Of a stretch of 64,000 nt of DNA, positions 25,117-32,336 are shown piece by piece. Numbering within the stretch: the first letter of the stretch is position 1; each line of letters opens with the position of its first letter. The notes under the pieces were generated by a model, which was given only the letters and a program-made list of their open reading frames with translations, had not been told where the DNA came from and did not search any database. The DNA comes from a virus. The DNA is taken from IMG/VR virus record IMGVR_UViG_3300049002_000006, positions 18,147 to 82,146 of that record, one strand, 5' to 3'. The translations under genes were made by a program, and so were the position numbers.

Positions 25117-25295
25117 GCTATCTCCTCGTCTTGCTGCTTCCGGAGCAGGCTTTCGGCCTCCCGGAGTTCTTTGCACCCGAAGCTTGTCCGGATGCGATTC
25201 ATTCGTTCCTTGTAAACCCCGTCGGCTTCCGCCTTTTCTCTTTTCCTCTTTTCGACGTGTCGTTCGAGTTCAGGTAGCCGGTCGAGCATAATCAT
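25008..25295 (-). CDS. Coiled-coil protein next to the split Rad50
   Basis: The ATG at 25295 overlaps the previous stop (ATGA). The 95 residues are almost entirely coiled coil, rich in Lys, Glu and Arg (E-R-H-V-E-K-R-K-R-E-K-A-E, A-E-S-L-L-R-K-Q-Q). It may supply the descending coil that the Rad50 C-terminal lobe otherwise lacks. Its stop lies inside the lobe gene in another frame. Confidence 0.55.
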   Translation of the reverse strand: MIMLDRLPELERHVEKRKREKAEADGVYKERMNRIRTSFGCKELREAESLLRKQQDEEIAWLRKYNQMWQELLEKEKAKEEPDQELLKILESYAS

Positions 25296-25504
25296 TCCAA
25301 CCCTTCCTGAATTCCTTGGAAGTGGAAGATGTGTTCTTTTCCTACTTCTCGGCTCGCCGAGTATTTCCAGTATTGAATTGGTTTTCCTGTTGGCTGGTCG
25401 TCGCACGGCCGCATGAAGTCGTAAGTCCTTTTCGGAAAATGGAATTGTTGGCCGTCGAACGGGCCACCGACTATGTCAGTCAGCATGTCTTCCGGTTCGG
25501 TCAT
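25292..25504 (-). CDS. Small conserved phage protein
   Basis: The product has 70 residues. The strand L-T-D-I-V-G-G-P-F-D-G-Q-Q-F-H-F-P is a familiar opening of small phage proteins of unknown function, and F-H-F-Q-G ends it. It is coupled at both ends by 4-nt overlaps inside the SbcCD operon. Confidence 0.6.
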   Translation of the reverse strand: MTEPEDMLTDIVGGPFDGQQFHFPKRTYDFMRPCDDQPTGKPIQYWKYSASREVGKEHIFHFQGIQEGLE

Positions 25505-26502
25505 TTCTTTCCCTCCACGGTCGATAGAAGCTCTAAAATAAGTTTCCTGAGTGTCTTACTTTCCAGTCCTTCTACCTTTCTTTTTACCGCGTCGAAGAAG
25601 TTGGCAGTTTCGTCCTGAAGACCTGATAAGGCTTGGATGAATTCGATGGAGTCTTCTGACTCTTCCACTTCTTTCGATACCGTCTCGCTGAACACGTCTC
25701 TTGATATGTCCAGATAATGCCGCTCGACGGAGCCGTCTGACATGACCAGTCCTACACTTGGCCGCAAGTCCTTCTCGTCCGATCGCCGCCGCATGAACCC
25801 GCCGCCGTTGAAGGCGTATTGGTATTTATCGTCTCTCAGGTGCTTGACCGTCTCGAATGGCTTGTGGTTATCTCCGATCAGGATAGTGTCATAGCCGGTC
25901 AGCTTGTCCATCAGAACCGTGACATGATCTTCTTCCTTAGCCCCCGGGTGTTTGTGACCGCCCATCCATGTGTATTTATGGACGACAGCAACGTCCAATG
26001 CTCCTTGTGATTTGTCACTCGATTTTGACCAGACAGTGCCTCCTTCGTCTAGTCCGTGTAATTCTGCTCCATATGGAAAAGCGTGCAATCGAACATGACG
26101 TCCATCTGATAGGAATACCCATCCTGGCGGTCCGTCCTCTTGCAAATGTTCAATCGCGTCAGAGTTGCGAAGCGTCCAGTAAGCCGTTTGGTTAATATTC
26201 GCCAGGTTATGATAAGCCAGGTCGTGGTTACCTGGGATGGTCCGCATGGACCGCGGAATGGTTTCTAAGACCAGGTTGATTAGTCGGGCAGTGCTGTTCC
26301 ACTTGTCGAAGATGTCACCCGTGCAGACGATGTCTGCTTTGTGTTTGTGCCGGAGGGCTGCTAGTTGTCCTAGGTAGCCGACCTGAGTGGCGAGCCAGTC
26401 CTTCTCCTCCGCCCGACACGCCGGGGCCTTCTCACTCAGGTGAAGGTCGCCGCAGGAAATGAGGACGACCTTCTTTTCATTGGCTGACCACACTTTGGAC
26501 AT
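25501..26502 (-). CDS. sbcD: SbcD/Mre11-like nuclease
   Basis: A calcineurin-like metallophosphoesterase of 333 residues with the motif order of SbcD: G-D-L-H-L-S (motif 1), C-T-G-D-I-F-D-K (2), P-G-N-H-D-L-A (3), and I-L-I-G-D-N-H-K-P (late motif). It trims DNA ends and hairpins with its SbcC ATPase partner. The ATG at 26502 follows AAGGAAG; it lies 67 nt inside the end of the SbcC N-terminal gene, so the two are made from the same message. Confidence 0.85.
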   Translation of the reverse strand: MSKVWSANEKKVVLISCGDLHLSEKAPACRAEEKDWLATQVGYLGQLAALRHKHKADIVCTGDIFDKWNSTARLINLVLETIPRSMRTIPGNHDLAYHNLANINQTAYWTLRNSDAIEHLQEDGPPGWVFLSDGRHVRLHAFPYGAELHGLDEGGTVWSKSSDKSQGALDVAVVHKYTWMGGHKHPGAKEEDHVTVLMDKLTGYDTILIGDNHKPFETVKHLRDDKYQYAFNGGGFMRRRSDEKDLRPSVGLVMSDGSVERHYLDISRDVFSETVSKEVEESEDSIEFIQALSGLQDETANFFDAVKRKVEGLESKTLRKLILELLSTVEGKK

Positions 26503-27491
26503 GTCTTTATCTTCCTTTTTTCCTTACTGAGTTTCTCTTCCGCCCCTTGCACTTCTTTACCTAGCCTATTTGACCTGTTCAAGGCTTCCTTAGCTTCTTC
26601 GACCAACGATTCTAGCTCCCGTCGGTGCTCCGCTATTCTGTCTGCCTCGGCCCGGCACAACAACAGTTCGGACAGGTTAGGGACTTCCTGCTTCGCCAGC
26701 TTCTTGGCGGTCTTTGCTTCCTGGATGAGTTTTTTGAGCGCTCGGGCTGTCGTTCGGGCCGCAAACGCCCCTCGCCCTGCCACGACGACGCCAGAAGCGT
26801 CTACAATTGCTTTTCCTGCACGTTCTATCGCCCGGCGTGCCGATTTGCAGTCTGAGATTAAAGAGGCCAAGGAAACGATTTTATGCGATTTGCGGGCAAG
26901 GGCTTCGCCGGCCTTTTCGAGCCGGGCAACGTCCTTCAAGAATTCGGGCACCCACGCTAGTGTTTCCAGCTGTTTCTCGGCGGCTTTCAACCGGGCCCGA
27001 CTTACTTCTTTCTCCGTTCCGGACTTACGGACTAGCTTACCAGCTTCTTTCAGCACCTGGTCGATAGCGTCGAGGTTAACTACCTGGTTGAGTTCTTTGC
27101 TGACTTGACCTGGAGTTTTTGTGAAGAGATAAGGTGGGTCGAGTTGGCCCTGAAAATTGGGGTCACAGGTGTTCAGAAGTTCTTGAACCTCGGCGGGAAT
27201 TCCGCCTTTGCCGAGAGCGTTGAGAGACTTACCGTCGAGGATGTAAGCATTCTTTCTTTTGCCACGAACACGTCGTAAGGTACGCCCATCGACTCTTGCA
27301 GATATTCGGTAAGACTTTGCCCCTCTTTTAATAACAGAAGCTGTGGCCCGGTTGAGACAGAGGGTTTTGATAGCCCGGAGAACGGAAGACTTTCCACGAC
27401 CAGTACTCCCGATGAAGACGGTGATCTTACCTAATTTGAAAGACTTGTATTTGTGTTTTTGGAAGTTCTCAATGATAAGACGGTCGATCAT
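26436..27491 (-). CDS. SbcC/Rad50 N-terminal half, ends at zinc hook
   Basis: From the ATG at 27491 the product begins I-D-R-L-I-I-E-N-F-Q-K-H, followed by Walker A F-I-G-S-T-G-R-G-K-S-S. It continues as an ascending coiled coil to residue about 325 and then the zinc hook C-P-K-C-G-Q-P. The protein ends about 14 residues later, so the descending coil and Walker B half are missing here. They are found in the genes at 25008-25295 and 24451-25116. Such a split at the hook is unusual; T4 gp46 and SbcC are single chains. It starts the SbcCD segment. Confidence 0.8.
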   Translation of the reverse strand: MIDRLIIENFQKHKYKSFKLGKITVFIGSTGRGKSSVLRAIKTLCLNRATASVIKRGAKSYRISARVDGRTLRRVRGKRKNAYILDGKSLNALGKGGIPAEVQELLNTCDPNFQGQLDPPYLFTKTPGQVSKELNQVVNLDAIDQVLKEAGKLVRKSGTEKEVSRARLKAAEKQLETLAWVPEFLKDVARLEKAGEALARKSHKIVSLASLISDCKSARRAIERAGKAIVDASGVVVAGRGAFAARTTARALKKLIQEAKTAKKLAKQEVPNLSELLLCRAEADRIAEHRRELESLVEEAKEALNRSNRLGKEVQGAEEKLSKEKRKIKTCPKCGQPMKRRSSSFPAATFT

Positions 27492-27673
27492 TTGACTTTT
27501 TGGTAAGGACAATCGTGAGTCTCGATTTCGATCCACTTCAAAAGACCTTGTGAGCATTCGTACATCGGGGCCTTGCCGCAGTCAGGACATCTTCCAATGA
27601 ATTGTTTCTTCTTCGCCTTGTCCGGACGTATCACTTCTCCGGTCGTTGATTTCGGCGGTTCCGGATGTGTCAT
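27488..27673 (-). CDS. Small zinc-ribbon protein
   Basis: From the ATG at 27673 (GGAG 5 nt upstream, 4-nt overlap with the previous gene) the 61-residue product holds G-R-C-P-D-C-G-K and later E-C and D-C-P, enough for one zinc site. It ends with a 4-nt overlap at the SbcC N-terminal gene. Function unknown; possibly nucleic-acid binding. Confidence 0.55.
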   Translation of the reverse strand: MTHPEPPKSTTGEVIRPDKAKKKQFIGRCPDCGKAPMYECSQGLLKWIEIETHDCPYQKVK

Positions 27674-27945
27674 TTCGTCTCCGGTTGCGGTGTTCCTTCT
27701 TGAGATTTTCCGAGTAGTCGCAGGATGGCATTTCCGCAAGCGATCATATCCTCAGCATGGTGCTTGAGCGTTTGTCGGTTCGGTTCGTCCATTACGGTTT
27801 GGGCAGACGTGGTACAGGCTGCGGCCGATTCCCCGATTCTGATTCGGTCTTTGGCGGCTCGGCCCAACGACATCATTTCTGACAGGATGCGATCCGTCCG
27901 TCCAATCGTCAGATCGAAATTTCGTTGAAGTTCATCCATCATCAT
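27670..27945 (-). CDS. Small helical hypothetical protein
   Basis: The product has 91 residues, starts at an ATG that overlaps the previous TGA, and is helical (L-Q-R-N-F-D-L-T-I-G-R-T-D-R-I-L-S-E). It has no recognised motif. It links the nuclease gene to the zinc-ribbon gene in one tightly coupled operon. Confidence 0.55.
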   Translation of the reverse strand: MMMDELQRNFDLTIGRTDRILSEMMSLGRAAKDRIRIGESAAACTTSAQTVMDEPNRQTLKHHAEDMIACGNAILRLLGKSQEGTPQPETK

Positions 27946-28556
27946 AGTCCGTGTTGGGCGAGCGTGCGAATGTGGTCCGGCGTGACGTTGGCCAAAAACT
28001 TCCTGAGAGTCGTTCCGACAATTAACTCCCGAACCTTCACCGTCTTGTTGTTTTGCTTCTCCCGGAAGATCGTATCAACGGTGAAGAACGGGGCCGGCGG
28101 GTGCTGAAACGCCCCGACGTTGACGAGCCCGAGCATGAGCAGGTGCGGGTAGAACACGATAGGAACTCGTCCGTTGGCCTGGTAGATCAGCATCCAGGAA
28201 TGTGATCCGGAGTTCTTGTGGCCTTCCCGGGCTTGTTGCAGGAACGCCTCGACCACGGTCTGTCCTTGCCGCTTCGTCTTGTTGACCAAATCGTTCAACT
28301 TGAAGTTCGGGTAGCCCCGCTTGGCTTCGATGGACAGCAAGTCGATTAGAGGTTGGGCGTCCGGCCGAATGGCACAAATGTCGCCGCAGTGGAGGTTGGC
28401 CTTCTGCATCCTCTTTCGCCGCATTGTGGACCTGGCTCCGCTCGCCGACGTCCTCCAGAAGATTGGTTCCTCGTGTCGATCTCCTGTCCACCAGAATGTG
28501 AAAACTCGACAGAGCGATCTCTCGAAGGTACTCCCTTTTGCGTGACCTCGCGGCAT
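27942..28556 (-). CDS. PD-(D/E)XK nuclease-like protein
   Basis: The 204-residue product has G-S-T-F-E-R (conserved Glu at the first helix), F-W-R-T-S-A-S-G-A-R, then C-G-D-I-C-A-I and L-S-I-E-A-K-R-G-Y. Together these give the E...D...E-x-K pattern of PD-(D/E)XK nucleases such as phage Holliday-junction resolvases. It lies beside the FEN-type nuclease and the SbcCD genes, so a role in recombination or debranching of replication products is likely. Confidence 0.6.
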   Translation of the reverse strand: MPRGHAKGSTFERSLCRVFTFWWTGDRHEEPIFWRTSASGARSTMRRKRMQKANLHCGDICAIRPDAQPLIDLLSIEAKRGYPNFKLNDLVNKTKRQGQTVVEAFLQQAREGHKNSGSHSWMLIYQANGRVPIVFYPHLLMLGLVNVGAFQHPPAPFFTVDTIFREKQNNKTVKVRELIVGTTLRKFLANVTPDHIRTLAQHGL

Positions 28557-28565
28557 TTTATTCTT

Positions 28566-29459
28566 TTACTCGAAGATGGATTGTTTGGCGTTCTTCCTTT
28601 GTGGCAGCAAGGACTTCATACCGTACCGGTCGCATAGTTTCCTGAAAGCCATCTTATCGAGTTTCGTCGGTCCGTCAACGATGCTCCGTTTGAAGTCATG
28701 GAGTGGAAAACCCTCGAACGGGATAGTCACCAGTCGCTTGAACAGCTTGAACTCCTCGGACTTGAAGAAGGCCCGGATCTTTTCAATCTTTACCGACCCG
28801 GGCTTTAGTTGGTTGCTGTAGAACAGACACGCGGTCGCTTCACCGATGCCCTTGCACCCTGGGATGTTGTCGGACGAGCATCCGGCCAGGGCTTTGACGG
28901 ATTTCCACCTGACGGGCAGGACTCCTTTGGACGAGATGAAAGAGGATGCCGTGACCATCTGTTCCTTGCTCGGGTGCCAGACCCCAACGTGGCCGTCGGC
29001 GAGTAATTGGTACATGTCCTCGTCGCCGCTGACGACCACAGCCTCGTCTAGTGGGTCCATCATTTTGCAGAATGCCCCGATCACGTCGTCGGCCTCGAAC
29101 CCGTCATAGGCGTAGATGTTTTCGTAGCCGAGATTCGGCAGGATCTGTCTTCTCAGGGTCGTTGTTGTCGCCCGGACCTCTTCAAGCTGTTGAGTTAGTT
29201 CCGGATCGGCCTCGGCCCGGTCGCGGCGGGCTTGCTTGTACCCTGGGTAGATGTCGAGCCGCTTCGGCTTGCCGTGGTCGAAACAGAATACGAAGCGGTT
29301 GCTATTGAACTTCCTTTCTAGCGTTTGCAGGTCTCGCAGGAAGCCGAACATGACACCGGTCTTGACGTGTTCGTACTCCAACCCTTTCATGGCGTGATAC
29401 GCACGGTAGGACAAATAGTTCACGTCCAGCAGAAGCCATACCTTTTTACTTCTGCTCAT
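28566..29459 (-). CDS. 5'-3' exonuclease / flap endonuclease (FEN-like)
   Basis: The 297-residue product matches T4 RNase H / PolA N-domain nucleases. It has L-L-D-V-N-Y-L-S-Y-R-A-Y (first acidic cluster), F-D-H-G-K-P-K-R, G-F-E-A-D-D-V-I-G-A, V-S-G-D-E-D-M-Y-Q-L, and a helix-hairpin-helix P-G-C-K-G-I-G-E. It would remove primers and flaps during replication. It complements the polymerase core at 36556-37965, which lacks this domain. Confidence 0.8.
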   Translation of the reverse strand: MSRSKKVWLLLDVNYLSYRAYHAMKGLEYEHVKTGVMFGFLRDLQTLERKFNSNRFVFCFDHGKPKRLDIYPGYKQARRDRAEADPELTQQLEEVRATTTTLRRQILPNLGYENIYAYDGFEADDVIGAFCKMMDPLDEAVVVSGDEDMYQLLADGHVGVWHPSKEQMVTASSFISSKGVLPVRWKSVKALAGCSSDNIPGCKGIGEATACLFYSNQLKPGSVKIEKIRAFFKSEEFKLFKRLVTIPFEGFPLHDFKRSIVDGPTKLDKMAFRKLCDRYGMKSLLPQRKNAKQSIFE

Positions 29460-29704
29460 GCTCCACTTCCTTTCATTCGCGTACCGGCAACCCTAGGTAT
29501 AGGTTCTTCCGGCTTGAGGCAGATGACCAGAGTTGGCGGGCCGGCGAACTTCTTTTTACCGTCCACCTCTTCGACTAACGGAATAATGTTCCGTTCCGTT
29601 ATCGTCAACCGACGGCCGTCGGGCAGGACGAATACGACTGGTGAATTGGCTGCCAGGTCTTTAGTCACGATCTGTCGGAACTCGGCAGCGGTTAAGATGC
29701 TCAT
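29456..29704 (-). CDS. Small hypothetical protein
   Basis: From the ATG at 29704 (GGGAGGGACC upstream, 4-nt overlap with thyX) the product has 82 residues. A helix S-I-L-T-A-A-E-F-R-Q-I-V is followed by strands P-V-V-F-V-L-P-D-G-R-R-L. No motif is recognised. It is coupled to the exonuclease gene by a 4-nt overlap. Confidence 0.55.
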   Translation of the reverse strand: MSILTAAEFRQIVTKDLAANSPVVFVLPDGRRLTITERNIIPLVEEVDGKKKFAGPPTLVICLKPEEPIPRVAGTRMKGSGA

Positions 29705-30465
29705 GGTCCCTCCCGTCCGTTGTCCACGAACGCCTTGTAGGTGATAGGCCATCCTTGTTTCAAGAAGTCTTCGACCATCCGAGCGGCGACCTCTATCTCG
29801 TGCAGTGGATAGCTGACGTGATTGGCCGTCTCGTCGTGCGTTCGGAGTGACAGGAAGGCCATCAGTGACCGTGGGTTGCATGTTACCCAGCAGGACGAGT
29901 AGATGCCGACGGGTAGGCAGTCGCGGGCGAGACCAGGGTCGAAACCCATGGACAGGTTATCCTCATAAATTCGGTAGCTGTGTTCGTAAGACGATTTTAG
30001 ATTCTCGACCAACTGTCCATACTGTCTTTCGGTTTGTCCGTTGTCAGTGCTACCTAATAGTTCTTTTCGTTGTTCGATGGTCAAGAACTTCGGCCGCCCA
30101 GGTTTCCAGGAATCGACTTTGAACATCGCACGATCTTTGGACGGAACATAGAAGACAGGATCGAGTTGCTTGTAACGCCCGCTCTCTTCGTTATAACTAA
30201 ATCCAATTCGGTGCCGGTGCCACTCTCGCCACACGAATATTGGAGCATGGACGAAGAACGTGATGGCAGAATGCTCAAATACCGAACCGTGTCTGTGCTT
30301 CATCACGTAATTAATGAGTCCTGGAACCTTAGTCGGGTCGGCTTTTGCTTTTGTTAAAGCCTCTGCCCCGTTTGTGCTGACCCAGGCCGCTCCGGCGATG
30401 ATGGCGTCCTCACCCATCGACTGGATGATTTTGACAGTAATTTCGGAAGTCAGTTTAATTTCCAT
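29701..30465 (-). CDS. thyX: Flavin-dependent thymidylate synthase
   Basis: The 254-residue product carries the ThyX signature R-H-R-I-G-F-S-Y-N-E-E-S-G-R-Y (RHRxxSxxxxSxR with a slightly expanded spacing), and H-R-H-G-S-V-F-E-H and S-L-R-T-H-D-E-T-A in their usual order. It converts dUMP to dTMP with methylenetetrahydrofolate, FAD and NADPH. It supplies dTTP during infection and sits among replication genes. Confidence 0.9.
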   Translation of the reverse strand: MEIKLTSEITVKIIQSMGEDAIIAGAAWVSTNGAEALTKAKADPTKVPGLINYVMKHRHGSVFEHSAITFFVHAPIFVWREWHRHRIGFSYNEESGRYKQLDPVFYVPSKDRAMFKVDSWKPGRPKFLTIEQRKELLGSTDNGQTERQYGQLVENLKSSYEHSYRIYEDNLSMGFDPGLARDCLPVGIYSSCWVTCNPRSLMAFLSLRTHDETANHVSYPLHEIEVAARMVEDFLKQGWPITYKAFVDNGREGP

Positions 30466-30727
30466 TTGATTCTTCCTGTTCTACTATGTGAATAGCTCGA
30501 TCCAATGCGACACGAGCTTCCTTCAGGTCTTGTAGCTTGTTTCCCTTGCCACGAATTCCGGCACACAAGACCTTTTTGGCGCAATGGTCAAGGGCCGGAC
30601 TGGCAGTCGGGAATGCTTTCAGCACGCTATATACGTCTACTGTAATTGACGCATGATCGTCCGGAAGGCATGAGAATATCGTCCTGTGGTATTTACTCTT
30701 TCCGTGGTCGTTCGGTTGTTCAGCCAT
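30455..30727 (-). CDS. Small hypothetical protein
   Basis: The product has 90 residues. It starts within the end of the RecA-like gene and overlaps thyX by 11 nt. It is helical in the second half (D-L-K-E-A-R-V-A-L-D-R-A-I-H-I-V-E) and contains two Cys (H-C-A-K-K-V-L-C-A-G). The function is unknown. Confidence 0.5.
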   Translation of the reverse strand: MAEQPNDHGKSKYHRTIFSCLPDDHASITVDVYSVLKAFPTASPALDHCAKKVLCAGIRGKGNKLQDLKEARVALDRAIHIVEQEESNGN

Positions 30728-31811
30728 ATCGATTTTTCCTTTTTACGATACACTGGTCTTCGATATCCCTCCAGGTCTTCGCTACGATTTGCTGGAGTTC
30801 GTCTTCTCTGCCTTGGAACTGGATCATTTCGACTAAGTCTTCCTTCGAACCTTTCGGAAAGTCGAACTCGGGGGCGATGACCTGATTCTCAGTGCCTTTC
30901 CAGTGTCCCTCGTCAATCAAGTAATTAATCATCCCGCCAATGTCGTCCACTCCGGCCGAATGATAGATCGGGATTTCCACCTGCCGCTTGCGGCCCGTCA
31001 ACCTATTCTTCTTGACCTTGACGACGGCCCGAATGCCCAACTCCCGGAACTTGCCGTTGACCTTGCCGGGCGTCTTGATCGTCTCTTTCGTTCCGGTCCA
31101 GATGACTGTATGAGCGTAGAACTTCAACGCCTTTCCACCACTTACGGACTTCTTGTTGTCACCCATGAGCATCGGACTACCGCCTACCACGTCATGGAGT
31201 TGGGCGATGATGATGAGGATAGACTTGGACTTGGCGATTTGAGTGGTGGCTAACACCCGCAACCGGTTGGCGTTCATCTTCGCCTTAGCCGTCCCGTAAC
31301 TGCCGGCCGCTTCTTCTTGTTCGCGACGGGCCTTCCTCTGTTTCTTGATCTTGGCGGCGTCCTCTCTCGGCAGCAGAGCGTCCATCGAGTCGAGGACTTT
31401 AATGAACGGACGACCGTCCTCAATATCCTCGTCCGTGCTGTCGTAGAAATCGTCCAGGAAAGACGAGTGGCGTTCCTCCACTCGCTTCGCCAAACTCGGG
31501 AAGAGTCGGCGAATGTCCATCAGGGCCGTACCGTATTCCGGGTCATCGTAGATTAGCCGGTAGTTTTTGAATTCAGGGTTGATACTCGCCTCGGCCAGAA
31601 TGGAGCGAGCTATGACGCTCTTTCCCGAGTCTGAATCGCCGGCCGCGAGTAAGTACGTGCCTTTGGCGATGCCCCCCGAAGGAGAGCCGCTGAGGGCCAT
31701 GTTAAGGCAGGTCGAAGACGTTGACAGCAAGTCTTTGTCTTTGAGTTTTGAAGGACGGTTTTTAACCTGCGGGGCCAGGAGTTGTTTACGAATCGTTTTG
31801 GTCTGAATCAT
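30720..31811 (-). CDS. RecA/UvsX-like recombinase
   Basis: The 363-residue product has Walker A L-A-A-G-D-S-D-S-G-K-S (residues 55-65), R-L-I-Y-D-D-P-E after it, Walker B-like F-I-K-V-L-D-S-M-D-A-L, and S-I-L-I-I-I-A-Q-L as motif 3. This is the plan of phage UvsX/RecA-type strand exchange proteins. A long basic C-terminal region binds DNA or partners. With the UvsY-like (33928) and gp32-like (32337) genes it completes a T4-like recombination set. Confidence 0.8.
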   Translation of the reverse strand: MIQTKTIRKQLLAPQVKNRPSKLKDKDLLSTSSTCLNMALSGSPSGGIAKGTYLLAAGDSDSGKSVIARSILAEASINPEFKNYRLIYDDPEYGTALMDIRRLFPSLAKRVEERHSSFLDDFYDSTDEDIEDGRPFIKVLDSMDALLPREDAAKIKKQRKARREQEEAAGSYGTAKAKMNANRLRVLATTQIAKSKSILIIIAQLHDVVGGSPMLMGDNKKSVSGGKALKFYAHTVIWTGTKETIKTPGKVNGKFRELGIRAVVKVKKNRLTGRKRQVEIPIYHSAGVDDIGGMINYLIDEGHWKGTENQVIAPEFDFPKGSKEDLVEMIQFQGREDELQQIVAKTWRDIEDQCIVKRKNRYG

Positions 31812-31831
31812 GGTGACTCTAGAAGTGGAGC

Positions 31832-31860
31832 GAAGGGTCCCTCAATTTGAGGGACCCTTC
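31832..31860. terminator. Perfect 12-bp hairpin between genes
   Basis: GAAGGGTCCCTC and GAGGGACCCTTC form a perfect stem with AATTT as loop. On the - strand it follows the stop of the gene at 31868 and precedes the recombinase start. A T-tract is missing, so it may be an attenuator or processing site rather than a full terminator. Confidence 0.5.
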
Positions 31861-31867
31861 TAGATGA

Positions 31868-32266
31868 CTACCGAATCTTCTTCACACCGCCCGCACCGGA
31901 CGATCCGGACTTCGCCCGCGCGGCCGCAGTCATACCTGACACGACACCTTCCGGCGGCGGAGGGGTTTCCTCTTCCCGGATGTCAAAGAAGCTGACGCCG
32001 AGATTGGTCGCCGGCAGCGGGGCCTCGAAACTCGGGGCCGTGATGGAAAAACCCATCGACATCGTGGACTGTCCGTCCGCCCCGTACACGGTCACGTTGA
32101 ACGACAAGGACGTGAACGGCTCGACCCGCTCGATGGTAAACTCGGACATCTCCGACGGCAGTTCCCAGCTACTCGGGACGCCGTTGACCGTGTAGTCCAG
32201 GACCTGCTTCGTGACTTCGCCCGTCAGGGACCTGTTCCAAGTCAGCTTGGCCGATGCTACCTTCAT
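31868..32266 (-). CDS. Hypothetical fibronectin-like protein
   Basis: The product has 132 residues. Residues 1-90 look like one fibronectin type III or Ig-like domain (A-K-L-T-W-N-R-S, D-Y-T-V-N-G, L-S-F-N-V-T-V-Y-G-A-D-G). A Ser/Gly/Ala-rich tail follows (A-R-A-K-S-G-S-S-G-A-G-G-V-K-K-I-R). It is flanked by two hairpins, so it may be transcribed as its own unit between the SSB and recombinase genes. Why such a domain lies here is unclear. Confidence 0.55.
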   Translation of the reverse strand: MKVASAKLTWNRSLTGEVTKQVLDYTVNGVPSSWELPSEMSEFTIERVEPFTSLSFNVTVYGADGQSTMSMGFSITAPSFEAPLPATNLGVSFFDIREEETPPPPEGVVSGMTAAARAKSGSSGAGGVKKIR

Positions 32267-32290
32267 ACCACAACCCTCTTAGTGTTTTGG

Positions 32291-32327
32291 GCGAAAACGG
32301 CTAGACAGGAATCGCACCTGCCTAGCC
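32291..32327 (-). terminator. Intrinsic terminator after the SSB gene
   Basis: Read on the - strand, GGCTAGGCAGG (32327-32317) pairs with CCTGTCTAGCC (32309-32299), one wobble, 7-nt loop, and is followed by GTTTTCGC. It lies 10 nt after the stop of the gp32-like gene, as expected of a rho-independent terminator that limits read-through of a highly expressed SSB. Confidence 0.65.
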
Positions 32328-32336
32328 GGGGACTAA

